Below are positions 21,304-30,675 of a stretch of DNA of 64,000 nt, piece by piece. The stretch is from positions 2,914,001-2,978,000 of the forward strand of contig NZ_FNTV01000001.1 of NCBI RefSeq assembly GCF_900105965.1, in the 5' to 3' direction. The notes under the pieces are model-generated. The model was not told the DNA's origin, did not search any database, and saw nothing but the letters and a program-made list of their open reading frames with translations. The DNA comes from Arthrobacter alpinus. GTDB taxonomy: Bacteria; Actinomycetota; Actinomycetes; Actinomycetales; Micrococcaceae. How positions within the stretch are numbered: the first letter of the stretch is position 1; each line of letters begins with the position of its first letter. The position numbers and the translations under genes are program-made.

Positions 21304-22005
21304 ATGCGTATTTCCCGTACCCTCAAGACCACCGCAGCTCTCGGCTCCACCGCCGCCCTGATGATGCTTGGCCTCGGCGCAGCCTCCGCCCACGTGTCCG
21401 CAACGCCCACAGAAACCGCTGCTGGTGCGTCCTCTCTGGTCACTTTCTCGGTGGGCCACGGCTGCGACGGTTCGCCCACCACAGCCGTGAGGATCTCCCT
21501 GCCAGAGGAGCTCAACGACGCTACGCCCACCGTCAACCCGAACTGGACCATTAGCAAGTCGGTGGAAAAGCTCGATACCCCGATCACCTTGGCCAACGGC
21601 AGTAAGGTCAGCGAGCGCACCGCGTCCATCACCTACACAGCGAAGACCCCGCTGGAGGATCACCAGCGCGACACCTTCACACTGTCCCTGCAACTGCCCG
21701 AAACCGCCGGAACCACGCTGCATTTCCCCACTCTGCAGACCTGTGAGACCGGGCAGACGGACTGGAAGGAAATCCCCGCAGCCGGTGCTGACCATGACTC
21801 AGTGAAAGCACCGGCGCCGGAACTGACAATCACCGCCGCGGTAGCCGAGGATGCTCACGGCGCCCATGGTTCTGCCGATGTCGCCGCGTCAACTGACACG
21901 AACGACGCCGGCACCTCCTGGCCGGCATGGATTGGCTTGGCAGCCGGGCTGGCCGGGTTGGTTCTGGGTGGCTTGGCCTTCTGGCGCACCACCCGCAAGG
22001 CGTAA
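21304..22005 (+). CDS. ycnI: YcnI-like secreted/membrane-anchored protein (DUF1775), 233 aa
   Basis: ATG 21304. Signal peptide residues 1-29 with cleavage after ASA, giving a mature N-terminus HVSATPTE. The N-terminal His is the hallmark of YcnI, where it helps bind Cu(II). The DUF1775 beta domain follows (VTFSVGHGCDGSPTTAVRISLP, then PNWTISKSVEKL) and contains the conserved Trp. A His-containing linker (DAHGAHGSAD) and a C-terminal TM helix (WIGLAAGLAGLVLGGLAFW) anchor it. Role: extracytoplasmic copper binding or delivery, by family. Confidence 0.88.
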   Translation: MRISRTLKTTAALGSTAALMMLGLGAASAHVSATPTETAAGASSLVTFSVGHGCDGSPTTAVRISLPEELNDATPTVNPNWTISKSVEKLDTPITLANGSKVSERTASITYTAKTPLEDHQRDTFTLSLQLPETAGTTLHFPTLQTCETGQTDWKEIPAAGADHDSVKAPAPELTITAAVAEDAHGAHGSADVAASTDTNDAGTSWPAWIGLAAGLAGLVLGGLAFWRTTRKA

Positions 22006-22021
22006 CACCTCCCTGCCCTGT

Positions 22022-22062
22022 GCTTGCTCTCCACCTGCTCTCTGCGCAGGTGGAGAGCAAGC
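22022..22062. terminator. perfect 16-bp hairpin after ycnI
   Basis: GCTTGCTCTCCACCTG (22022-22037) and its exact complement at 22047-22062, 9-base loop. No T-tract follows. Likely a 3'-end stabiliser or Rho-assisted terminator. Confidence 0.55.
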
Positions 22063-22136
22063 GGAGAGCGGCGTCATATCGCGCTCGCGCGGCGGGGGAG
22101 ATTGACTCTAGAAACCATGAACGCAAAAGTGGGGTC

Positions 22137-22799
22137 ATGACAACTGATCAGCGAACCCCGACCAAGCGACTTCACACAGGCAAGTTCCTTACACTGGCGG
22201 CCCTGATCGGACTGGGCACAGTGCTCGCCGCCTGTGGCGCCCAGGACTTGCCCCTTGCCGCGGAAACCACCTCCTCACCCGCCACCACCCAGGCGAGCCC
22301 CAGCGCAACTGCCACGGCCAGCCCCACGGAGGCAACGCCGTCGTCCGCGCCAACAACTGCACCAACAACCACGCCGGCCACACCCCTCTGCACAGCAGCC
22401 TCGCTCACGGGCGCCCTGGATGACACCGGGGGCGGCGCGGCAGGGAGCATCTACATGAGTCTTGTGCTGACCAATGGCTCCAAAGCCAGCTGCATTCTAG
22501 ATGGCTACCCCGGAGTTTCCTTGGTTCAGGCCGGCACTATTGAGCCCATCGGCGCACCGGCGGAGCGTGACGCGCAGGCTCCGTCGAACGGCCCCATCAC
22601 GCTTGCCCCAGGCGAGCACGCCACCGCCACGTTCCGCTACACCCAGGCCGGAAATTACCAGGACTGCCAACACGTGGATACCGATGCGGTGCTGGTCTAC
22701 CCGCCGAGTGCAACCGACAGCTTGGAAATCCCGCACGCATTGACCGCGTGCAGCAACGCCGACATTAAGTTGCTGACCATCGGCGCGTTCCAGCCGTAA
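22137..22799 (+). CDS. DUF4232-type lipoprotein, 220 aa
   Basis: Start ATG 22137; the longer frame upstream crosses the hairpin and is a shadow. Lipobox LAAC at about residues 32-35 after a basic, hydrophobic signal (KFLTLAALIGLGTV). A 45-residue Ser/Thr/Ala/Pro linker follows, then a DUF4232 domain (CTAASLTGALDDTGGGA, SIYMSLVLTNGSKASCILDGYPGV) with four cysteines. Surface lipoproteins of this type are common in actinobacteria; ligand unknown. Confidence 0.82.
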   Translation: MTTDQRTPTKRLHTGKFLTLAALIGLGTVLAACGAQDLPLAAETTSSPATTQASPSATATASPTEATPSSAPTTAPTTTPATPLCTAASLTGALDDTGGGAAGSIYMSLVLTNGSKASCILDGYPGVSLVQAGTIEPIGAPAERDAQAPSNGPITLAPGEHATATFRYTQAGNYQDCQHVDTDAVLVYPPSATDSLEIPHALTACSNADIKLLTIGAFQP

Positions 22800-22812
22800 C
22801 AACCCTTAAAAG

Positions 22813-23382
22813 TTACGGGCGCAGTGCCTCGTCGGGATCGAATTCTTCGAAGGACCCGATGAAGCCCGGGTCGCTGTCCTGTGCCTCGCGACGTCGTCCG
22901 TGGCGCAGGACGTGCAGCTTGTTCGAACCAAATGCCAGCAGGGCCGCGGTCAGCAGTTGCAGGGCTCCGCCCCACACGTCGGCGTGAATAACCATCGTGA
23001 GGAAACCGGTGAAAGCCACGGCACCGCCAATGGTCATGAGAAGGCGCAATCGCTCAAAGTGGCCATAAACAATCACGGCACCGCCAAGTATGAACCAAGG
23101 CCCCGCACCATTGAGGAAGGGCACGAGGGAAGCCAGGATCATGCCGACGAGCGCTCCACCGGCCAGGTAGAGGTAATGATTTCGCGGCGCCAACCACCAG
23201 GAGGGATTTTTCCACAGCCAGGCCGCACTCAACACCGCCAGCAAGAGTGACGCCAGCACGAAGAAGCCGGATGAGGCACCGTTTCCGCGCAAGGTCATCA
23301 TGCTGATGGCGCTGCCGAGCAAGAACAGGAACGACATGCCCAGCAACGGAACCCAATTGTTCCCAATGTGCCGTGTCTGCAC
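22813..23382 (-). CDS. multi-pass membrane protein, 189 aa
   Basis: GTG 23382 chosen (GGGGAGG 9 bases upstream); a TTG 7 codons earlier is possible. Six hydrophobic segments (for example VPLLGMSFLFLLGSAISM, ASLLLAVLSAAWLW, LAGGALVGMILASLVPFL) and a cytoplasmic acidic tail ending EEFDPDEALRP. No family recognised with certainty. Convergent with the lipoprotein gene, 13 bases apart. Confidence 0.65.
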   Translation of the reverse strand: MQTRHIGNNWVPLLGMSFLFLLGSAISMMTLRGNGASSGFFVLASLLLAVLSAAWLWKNPSWWLAPRNHYLYLAGGALVGMILASLVPFLNGAGPWFILGGAVIVYGHFERLRLLMTIGGAVAFTGFLTMVIHADVWGGALQLLTAALLAFGSNKLHVLRHGRRREAQDSDPGFIGSFEEFDPDEALRP

Positions 23383-23572
23383 TGCCTCCGCCCTCCCCCT
23401 CAAAACATCCTTCAGGAGCTAAGGCAGGCACACGATTTACGCCGGACCGGCCCCGGCAACCATTGCCGCTCCTACCGATAGATTACCGCCTGCTACTGAC
23501 ACTCATGCACCGGAGGCGGTGTCGCCCTCGCCACGTCGCAACAATGTCCCAGGCATGCGGCATGATGGAGCC

Positions 23573-26500
23573 GTGGAGGGAACAAAGTCAACAGCCCCAA
23601 TGAGCCAATTCGCCGCACCCACGCGCGAATGGTTCCTTGGCGCGTTCGGCTCCCCTACGCCCGCACAAACCGGCGCCTGGAAAGCAATCGCAGGCGGCGC
23701 CCACTCGCTGGTGGTGGCCCCCACCGGCTCGGGTAAAACCCTTGCCGCTTTCCTCTGGGCACTGGACGGTCTCATCGCCAAGACCGCTTCTTCAGGTACG
23801 ACGCCGGATCCTGGGCAATTGCCGGGCCTCACCTTGCCCCCCGTCGCCGGTCATAAGACTGGCACGAGGGTCCTTTACATCTCACCCTTGAAAGCCCTGG
23901 GAGTTGATGTTGAGCGGAACCTGCGGGCGCCGTTGATCGGCATCACGCAGACCTCGGCCCGGCTGGGATTCGCGGCACCCCATGTCAGCGTGGGCGTACG
24001 ATCCGGGGATACCCCGGCCAATGAGCGCCGCCGTTTGCTGACCAACCCACCTGACATTCTCATCACCACGCCCGAATCCCTGTACTTGATGCTGACCTCC
24101 AAGGCGCGCGAAACGCTGGGCGATGTCCGCACCATCATCATCGACGAGGTCCACGCGGTCGCCGGGACCAAGCGCGGCGCGCACCTGGCAGTGTCCCTTG
24201 AACGGCTCGATGCCTTGTTGGAAATTCCGGCCCAGCGCATCGGCCTCTCGGCCACGGTAGAACCACATTCCACGGTGGCACGCTTCCTCGGCGGCAACGC
24301 CCCGGTGACGATCGTGGCACCTAGCAGCACTAAAACCTGGGACCTGACCGTCACAGTGCCCGTCGCCGACATGACTGAACTTCCCGCACTCGCCTCAGCT
24401 CACGATCTCGGCCCAGCCTCGGGTCTTGCCCCGAATTCGTCCATCTGGCCGCACGTTGAGGAAAAGATCGTCGACGCCGTGCTGGCCAAGAACTCCACCA
24501 TCATCTTCGCGAACTCCCGCCGATTGGCCGAGCGGCTCACGGGCAGGCTCAATGAGATTTATGTGGAGCGGCTGGAGCTCGATTCGCTGGTCGAGCCGGT
24601 CCAGACCCCGGCGACCGATATCAACGAACTCAATCAGCGATCCCCAACTCGACTCCCGGCGGAGATGATGGCGCAGGCCGGTGCCACGGCCGGAGCGCCC
24701 AATGTGCTGGCCAAGGCGCACCATGGCTCGGTGTCCAAGGAGCAGCGTGCGCTCATTGAGGACGATCTAAAATCGGGCCGGCTGCGCGCTGTGGTGGCCA
24801 CCTCCAGCCTGGAACTGGGCATCGATATGGGTTCCGTGGATTTGGTGATCCAGGTGGAGTCACCGCCGTCGGTGGCCAGTGGCCTGCAGCGTGTGGGGCG
24901 AGCCGGGCACCAGGTGGGCGAGATTTCCGAGGGTCTGCTGTTCCCGAAGCACCGGGCGGACCTGTTGCATTCAGCGGTGACCGTTGAACGGATGTTGGCC
25001 GGCCAGATTGAGCCGCTCTCCATTCCCACGAACCCACTGGACATCCTGGCCCAGCAAACCGTTGCGGCCACGGCGCTGGAAGCCCTCGACGTCGACGTGT
25101 GGTTTGAAACCGTGCGCCGCAGTGCACCTTTTCTTGCCCTGCCCCGCTCAGCCTTCGATGCCACCTTGGACCTGCTGGCCGGGCGCTACCCCTCGGACGA
25201 GTTTGCCGAACTCCGTCCACGCATCATCTGGGACAGGACCGCCGGCACCATCACGGGGCGGCCAGGTGCGCAGCGGCTCGCAGTAACCTCCGGAGGAACC
25301 ATCCCGGACCGCGGACTGTTCGGGGTCTTCATTGTCGGTTCCGAAGAACCAGGGACGCCCGGGACAGCCAACAAGGGAGGGCGGCGTGTTGGCGAGCTCG
25401 ACGAGGAGATGGTCTACGAGTCCCGCGTTGGCGATGTCTTTGCGCTCGGCGCCACGAGCTGGAAGATCGAGGACATCACCTTTGACAGGGTTCTGGTCTC
25501 CCCCGCGTTTGGACAACCGGGCAAGCTGCCGTTCTGGAAGGGCGACTCCCTGGGCCGCCCTGTGGAGTTGGGCCGGGCACTGGGCGCGTTCATCCGCGAG
25601 GTCAGCGCCGCCCCGCGCAAGAAAGCGCTGGCCCGCTGCACGGCCACAGGTCTGGATGAGTGGGCGGCCAACAACCTACTCGGATATCTGGACGAGCAAA
25701 AAGCCGCAACCACGGTAGTCCCGGACGACAAAACCCTCATGGTGGAGCGCTTCCACGATGAGCTGGGCGACTGGCGCGTGGTGCTGCACAGTCCCTTCGG
25801 CATGCCGGTCCACGCCCCGTGGGCCCTCGCCGTCGCCGCCCGCCTGCACGAACGCTACGGTCTGGACGGCTCCGCCATGGCCTCCGACGACGGCATCGTG
25901 CTGCGGGTGCCCCTCATGGACGACGAGCCTCCCGGCGCCGACCTGTTCCTTTTTGATCCGGAGGAACTCGATGGCATCGTGACCGCCGAGGTGGGCGGCT
26001 CCGCCCTGTTCGCCAGCCGTTTCCGGGAGTGCGCCGCCCGCGCACTGCTCCTGCCCCGGCAGAATCCGGGCAAGCGCTCACCCCTGTGGCAGCAGCGCCA
26101 ACGCTCGGCCCAGCTGCTGGACGTAGCGCGGAAGTATCCGCAGTTCCCGATCGTGCTGGAAACGGTACGCGAATGCCTGCAGGATGTGTACGATCTGCCC
26201 GCCCTGAAGGACATCGCCGCCTCGATTGAGCGTCGCGAGCTGCGCATCGTGGAAACCACCACCAGCGAACCTTCGCCTTTTGCCCGTTCCCTGCTCTTTG
26301 GTTACGTGGCGAGCTTCCTTTACGAAGGCGATTCCCCTCTGGCCGAGCGCCGTGCCGCGGCGCTCTCTCTGGACCCGGCCTTGCTGGACGAACTTCTGGG
26401 CAGGGCCGAGCTCCGCGAGCTTTTGGACCCCACAGTCATCGCCACCACCGAGGCCCAGCTCCAGCGGCTCGCCGGCCGCGGCAAAGACCAAGACCGCCGC

Positions 26501-28420
26501 GCCCGCGGCATGGAAGGTGCGGCAGATCTGCTGCGCCTGCTCGGCCCCCTCACAGTTTCAGAGCTTGCCGAAAGATTGGTCCCCGCCAACGCCTTGGAGG
26601 CGCCTTCCCCAGTATGGGACGACGCCGGGCACTCGCCTGACGCTGCCATCTCACCGGCCCACCTGGCCGACACTGCGGCGCATTTGGCAGGGCTGACCGG
26701 CGCGAACCGCGCATTGCGAGTGAACCTGGGCGGTGAGGAACGCTTCGCCGCCATAGAAGACGCCGCCCGCCTGCGTGATGCCCTCGGGATTCCGCTGCCC
26801 ATGGGCGTGCCACTGGCTTTCATCGAGCCCGTGGCCGATCCGCTCGGGGACTTGATCGGCCGTTATGCCCGCACTCACGGGCCCTTTACCGCAGCGGACG
26901 TTGCGGCAAGGCTGGGACTGGGTATCGCCGTCGTGCATTCCGGGCTTGCCAGGCTTGCCGCGGACAAGCGGGTCACGGAGGGGGAGTTTTTGCCAGCCGG
27001 GTTGGCGCGCACCGACGGAGGCAGCGAGTGGTGCGATGTTCAGGTGCTGCGGCAGTTGCGAAGCCGCTCGCTCGCCGCGTTGCGGGCCGAGGTGGAGCCG
27101 GTTGATGCTGGGACTTACGGGCGGTTCCTGCCTGCCTGGCAACACATCACAGCAGCTTCCAACTCGCCTGCTTTGCGCGGATTGGACGGTGTGCTGACGG
27201 TGGTGGACCAGCTGGCGGGCGTGCCCATTCCGGCGTCGGCGTGGGAACCCTTGGTGCTGGCGGCGAGGGTTGCTGACTACTCACCCGCCATGTTGGACGA
27301 GCTGACGGCGACGGGCGAGGTTCTGGTATCCGGCGCCGGTTCGCTGGGCTCCAATGATGGCTGGCTGAGTCTGCACATTGCGGAATCGGCTGATCTCACA
27401 CTTGCGCCAACCGTTGACTTCACCCCGGGCGAACTGCACCAGAAGGTGCTTGCAGCCTTGGAAAACGGCGGCGCGTACTTCTTCCATCAACTGCGGGAAA
27501 TGACGGCCGAGGGTCCTGACATTATCGCTTCAGATACCGAGCTGACCACGTCTTTGTGGGATCTGCTGTGGGCTGGGCGCGTCAGCAACGACACGTTCTC
27601 GCCCATCCGGGCGCTGCTTGCCGGCGGTCACACGGCCCACAAGCAAAAGACACCTCCCTCGCGGTTGCGACCTGCCAGGGCGGGACGATACGGGCGGCTG
27701 CCCGGACGGGCCGCCGGTGTGCAACGCGGCGCACCTCCCATGGGTGCCGGGCGTTGGAGCCTCCTGCCTGCAGGCCCCAACGAGGAAGTATCCAGTGCCC
27801 AGGCCACGCTGCGCGGCCACGCCCTCGCCGAGCTGTTCCTCGATAGGTACGGTGTGGTGACGCGCGGATCCGTCATGAATCAAGGGATTCCGGGCGGATT
27901 CGGGCTCATGTACAAAGTCCTCGCACGGCTGGAAGAAGGCGGAAAATGTCGCCGTGGTTACTTCATCGAGCATCTTGGCGCAGCACAATTTGCGGTGTCG
28001 GCCACCGTGGATCGGTTGCGCACCTTCAGCGAGGATGCGGCCCTGAAGATACGTGCGCCGCAGGCCCTGGCCCTGGCGGCCACCGACCCCGCCAACCCAT
28101 ATGGCGCTGCACTGCCGTGGCCGCCCCTGGATTCCGGACACAGGCCTGGGCGCAAGGCCGGGGCCTTGGTGGTGATGGTCGACGGCACTTTGGTTCTGTA
28201 TGTTGAACGGGGCGGGCGCACCTTGTTGTGCTTTAGCGAGGATGAAGCCGCTGTTTCGCTGGCCGCCGCAGCCCTGGTTCAGGTGGTCAAGCGCGGAGCG
28301 ATAGACAAGATGGCCATAGAGAAGGTCAACGGCGTGGAGGTCCTGACCACTCCCCTGGCAGCAGCCTTGTTGACCGCCGGCGCCTACAGCTCCCCGCGAG
28401 GGGTGCGGATCCGTGCCTGA
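23573..28420 (+). CDS. lhr: Lhr-type ATP-dependent DNA helicase, about 1615 aa
   Basis: Superfamily 2 helicase of full Lhr length. Q-motif-like GSPTPAQTGAW, Walker A APTGSGKTLAAF, motif II IIDEVHAVAGTKRGAHL (DEVH), motif III LSATV, then TSSLELGIDMGSVD and motif VI RVGRAGHQVG; next the winged helix/Lhr core and a long C-terminal region typical of mycobacterial Lhr (Lhr-CTD). The start is uncertain (GTG 23519, GTG 23573 or ATG 23600; homology begins near REWFLGAFGS). Lhr is a 3'-5' translocase that unwinds RNA:DNA hybrids and is linked to DNA damage repair. Overlaps the glycosylase gene by 8 bases. Confidence 0.92.
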   Translation: MEGTKSTAPMSQFAAPTREWFLGAFGSPTPAQTGAWKAIAGGAHSLVVAPTGSGKTLAAFLWALDGLIAKTASSGTTPDPGQLPGLTLPPVAGHKTGTRVLYISPLKALGVDVERNLRAPLIGITQTSARLGFAAPHVSVGVRSGDTPANERRRLLTNPPDILITTPESLYLMLTSKARETLGDVRTIIIDEVHAVAGTKRGAHLAVSLERLDALLEIPAQRIGLSATVEPHSTVARFLGGNAPVTIVAPSSTKTWDLTVTVPVADMTELPALASAHDLGPASGLAPNSSIWPHVEEKIVDAVLAKNSTIIFANSRRLAERLTGRLNEIYVERLELDSLVEPVQTPATDINELNQRSPTRLPAEMMAQAGATAGAPNVLAKAHHGSVSKEQRALIEDDLKSGRLRAVVATSSLELGIDMGSVDLVIQVESPPSVASGLQRVGRAGHQVGEISEGLLFPKHRADLLHSAVTVERMLAGQIEPLSIPTNPLDILAQQTVAATALEALDVDVWFETVRRSAPFLALPRSAFDATLDLLAGRYPSDEFAELRPRIIWDRTAGTITGRPGAQRLAVTSGGTIPDRGLFGVFIVGSEEPGTPGTANKGGRRVGELDEEMVYESRVGDVFALGATSWKIEDITFDRVLVSPAFGQPGKLPFWKGDSLGRPVELGRALGAFIREVSAAPRKKALARCTATGLDEWAANNLLGYLDEQKAATTVVPDDKTLMVERFHDELGDWRVVLHSPFGMPVHAPWALAVAARLHERYGLDGSAMASDDGIVLRVPLMDDEPPGADLFLFDPEELDGIVTAEVGGSALFASRFRECAARALLLPRQNPGKRSPLWQQRQRSAQLLDVARKYPQFPIVLETVRECLQDVYDLPALKDIAASIERRELRIVETTTSEPSPFARSLLFGYVASFLYEGDSPLAERRAAALSLDPALLDELLGRAELRELLDPTVIATTEAQLQRLAGRGKDQDRRARGMEGAADLLRLLGPLTVSELAERLVPANALEAPSPVWDDAGHSPDAAISPAHLADTAAHLAGLTGANRALRVNLGGEERFAAIEDAARLRDALGIPLPMGVPLAFIEPVADPLGDLIGRYARTHGPFTAADVAARLGLGIAVVHSGLARLAADKRVTEGEFLPAGLARTDGGSEWCDVQVLRQLRSRSLAALRAEVEPVDAGTYGRFLPAWQHITAASNSPALRGLDGVLTVVDQLAGVPIPASAWEPLVLAARVADYSPAMLDELTATGEVLVSGAGSLGSNDGWLSLHIAESADLTLAPTVDFTPGELHQKVLAALENGGAYFFHQLREMTAEGPDIIASDTELTTSLWDLLWAGRVSNDTFSPIRALLAGGHTAHKQKTPPSRLRPARAGRYGRLPGRAAGVQRGAPPMGAGRWSLLPAGPNEEVSSAQATLRGHALAELFLDRYGVVTRGSVMNQGIPGGFGLMYKVLARLEEGGKCRRGYFIEHLGAAQFAVSATVDRLRTFSEDAALKIRAPQALALAATDPANPYGAALPWPPLDSGHRPGRKAGALVVMVDGTLVLYVERGGRTLLCFSEDEAAVSLAAAALVQVVKRGAIDKMAIEKVNGVEVLTTPLAAALLTAGAYSSPRGVRIRA

Positions 28421-29222
28421 GGGAGATACTGTTTGGCGCCAAGCACGGGACTTGCGCGCGGTTCTCGAAGGACAAACGTTGGTCTCGAGTGATTTCCGGG
28501 TGCCGGCTTATGCCACCGTCGATTTCAGTGGCGAGCCGGTCTCCTCTGTTGCCTCGCGTGGCAAGCATCTGCTGATGTTCGTGGCGGGACACATTATTCA
28601 TTCGCACTTGTCCATGGAGGGGCACTGGGATATTTATCCTTCAGCGGCTGGTGGCCCTCCGGCGCGCTGGCGGCGGCCCGCGTTCACGGCGAGGGCTGTC
28701 TTGAAAACTGACTTGGCAACGGCCGTCGGGTTTTCCTTGGGCACGCTGGAGGTGCTGCCGGAAGCGTTGGTGGGCGACGCCGTCGGACACCTTGGTCCGG
28801 ACCTGCTGGGTCCTGATTGGGATGACGAGGAAGCATTGCGCCGGTTGCTGTCGGACCCCGGGCGGGCAATCGGAGTCGCATTGTTGGACCAGCGAAATCT
28901 TGCGGGAATCGGCAATATTTACCGCAATGAGCTGTGTTTCCTGGGCGGAGTCCATCCGGAAACGGCCGTTGGGGACGTCCCGGACCTGCCGCGGATGATT
29001 GGGCTGGCCAAGCGGCTGCTCGAGGCCAACAAGGACAGGGCAACCCGGTCAACAACGGGTGGACCGGCGCGCGGCGAGGCGGCCACCTGGGTATACGGGC
29101 TCGCCAGGAAACCGTGCAAACGCTGCGGTTCCCTGATACGCCAAGAAACCCTGGGCGATCCGGCATTCCCTACACATGCGCCACGGGACATATATTGGTG
29201 CCCGCGCTGTCAGGGCTCCTAG
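28413..29222 (+). CDS. nei: Fpg/Nei-family DNA glycosylase/AP lyase (Nei2-type), 269 aa
   Basis: GTG 28413 inside the end of lhr. The processed N-terminus PEGDTV contains the Pro nucleophile and catalytic Glu. SRGKHLLMF holds the conserved Lys, LDQRNLAGIGNIYRNE the H2TH motif, and the C-terminal zinc finger is CKRCG with CPRCQ. PEGDTVW rather than PELPEV assigns it to the Nei side, which removes oxidised pyrimidines. Co-translation with Lhr suggests a joint repair role, and this linkage is seen in other actinobacteria. Confidence 0.9.
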   Translation: MPEGDTVWRQARDLRAVLEGQTLVSSDFRVPAYATVDFSGEPVSSVASRGKHLLMFVAGHIIHSHLSMEGHWDIYPSAAGGPPARWRRPAFTARAVLKTDLATAVGFSLGTLEVLPEALVGDAVGHLGPDLLGPDWDDEEALRRLLSDPGRAIGVALLDQRNLAGIGNIYRNELCFLGGVHPETAVGDVPDLPRMIGLAKRLLEANKDRATRSTTGGPARGEAATWVYGLARKPCKRCGSLIRQETLGDPAFPTHAPRDIYWCPRCQGS

Positions 29223-29578
29223 TTGGCGCCCGTCACCGGGCGCACAACGCACCATTCGTTGCCTTCGAGATCCAAGAGCACCTGAAAAGTGCCCACGGAA
29301 TCTGAGTGAATTGCACCGACCTTCACGGCACCAAGAGCAATGGCAGCGATGGTGGCCTCCGGAACATCATCCACCAGCACATCAATGTGGAGCCGGTTCC
29401 TGCCGTGCTTTGGCTCGGGCACTTTCTGAAAGGCCAACCGGGTCCACCCGGGTGGGTCCACAAAAGACCATGACTCATTTCGGTCCACCGGCTCACCGCC
29501 AAGAACGGCTGACCAGAACCTCGCCAGCGCCGACGGATCCTGGCAATTCACAACCACTTCATCAACCTGTCCAATCAT
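29219..29578 (-). CDS. VOC-superfamily (glyoxalase-like) protein, 119 aa
   Basis: ATG 29578. Glyoxalase-like fold: VDEVVVNCQDPSALARFW, WTRLAFQKVPEPKHGRNRLHIDV and DLEGNEWCVV. His in NRLHIDV and Glu in GNEWCVV are the usual metal ligands in one half. Typical for the short actinobacterial Glyoxalase_6 group. Substrate unknown. Its stop overlaps the end of nei convergently by 4 bases. Confidence 0.82.
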   Translation of the reverse strand: MIGQVDEVVVNCQDPSALARFWSAVLGGEPVDRNESWSFVDPPGWTRLAFQKVPEPKHGRNRLHIDVLVDDVPEATIAAIALGAVKVGAIHSDSVGTFQVLLDLEGNEWCVVRPVTGAN

Positions 29579-29697
29579 TGTGCGAGCCTACCGGTGATCC
29601 GGTCATGGGTCATAAGGCAAGCAGGATCAAAGAAGCGCCCCACCGTGGTTCCGCCTAGAGTGAGTGAGCAAAAGCAGATCTTCGAGAGGACACGGCC

Positions 29698-30108
29698 GTG
29701 AACACCACCTTCAGCAAAGAGGAAAAGGCTGCAATGCGGGCGGCCGCAGCGGAAGCCAAGGCAGCAAAATTAGGAGCGGACCTCGAGGAAGCCTGCCTCG
29801 CCGCAATCGCCGAACTCAGTGGCACCGACCAGGAGCTGGCCCAAACGCTTCACGATCTGGTCAAGAAGCACACAAGCCTGGGCGCGAAGACCTGGTACGG
29901 AATGCCCGCGTACACCAACGCTGATGGCAAGGTCGTGGTGTTCTTTCAGGGCGCGGCCAAGTTCAAGGTTCGTTACGCAACGATTGGTTTCCAGCCAGAC
30001 GCCAACCTCGACGAAGGCAATTTCTGGCCGAGTTCTTTTGCCGTCACCAAGTTGAGTGCCGCAGATCAGAAACAGCTGGTAGAGCTGCTCAAAAAGGCCG
30101 TCAGCTAG
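29698..30108 (+). CDS. DUF1801 / YdhG-like small protein, 136 aa
   Basis: GTG 29698, AGAGGA upstream. A charged helical N-terminus (EEKAAMRAAAAEAKAAK) precedes a DUF1801-like domain: LVKKHTSLGAKTWYGMPAY, VVVFFQGAAKFKVRYATIGF, then KLSAADQKQLVELLKKA. This fold occurs in the frataxin-like/YdhG group; a ligand is not known for this variant. Confidence 0.75.
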   Translation: MNTTFSKEEKAAMRAAAAEAKAAKLGADLEEACLAAIAELSGTDQELAQTLHDLVKKHTSLGAKTWYGMPAYTNADGKVVVFFQGAAKFKVRYATIGFQPDANLDEGNFWPSSFAVTKLSAADQKQLVELLKKAVS

Positions 30109-30117
30109 GCTGCGAGC

Positions 30118-30660
30118 ATGTCCATCAGTTTTGAGCCGATGACGCCGGCGGACGCTGACGAGGTCATGGCGTTCCTTTCGAGCAACCGGTTCCCCTTCCA
30201 TGTCCAGGCCGCACCCGAGACTCCGAATGTCCGGCAGGGCATCGAAAACGGCCGGTTCTGGAACGCGGACACCCAAGGCTACTGGGTGCTGTCCGAGGGA
30301 ATCCGCATCGGTTTGGCATCCCTGGAGGACCTCCAGGACGCTGGTTCGCCGCTTTTTGACCTTCGCCTGGGGGAAGCCCACCGGGGAAAAGGTATTGGAG
30401 TGGAGGTTCTGCGCGCGCTGTGCAACCTGGTCTTCACCACCATGCCCGAGGTCAGGCGTTTCGAAGGGCAAACTCGGGAAGACAATATCGCGATGCGCAA
30501 GACCTTCATCCGCGCGGGCTTCCTCAAGGAGGCCCACTACCGTTTGGCTTGGCCAAACAACGACGGCGGATACGTCGCTTCGATCGCCTACGCGATCCTG
30601 CGCCAAGACTGGGAAAACGGTACTGTGACCGAATTCGACTGGGACGATATCCTCATCTGA
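30118..30660 (+). CDS. GNAT-family N-acetyltransferase, 180 aa
   Basis: ATG 30118, 9 bases after the DUF1801 gene. RimJ/RimL-like GNAT: FEPMTPADADEVMAFL at the start, LFDLRLGEAHRGKGIGVEVL with the acetyl-CoA-binding R/Q-G-x-G, and TREDNIAMRKTFIRAGFLKE. Substrate not predictable. Possibly co-transcribed with the preceding gene. Confidence 0.85.
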   Translation: MSISFEPMTPADADEVMAFLSSNRFPFHVQAAPETPNVRQGIENGRFWNADTQGYWVLSEGIRIGLASLEDLQDAGSPLFDLRLGEAHRGKGIGVEVLRALCNLVFTTMPEVRRFEGQTREDNIAMRKTFIRAGFLKEAHYRLAWPNNDGGYVASIAYAILRQDWENGTVTEFDWDDILI

Positions 30661-30675
30661 GACTGCGGCCCTCCA

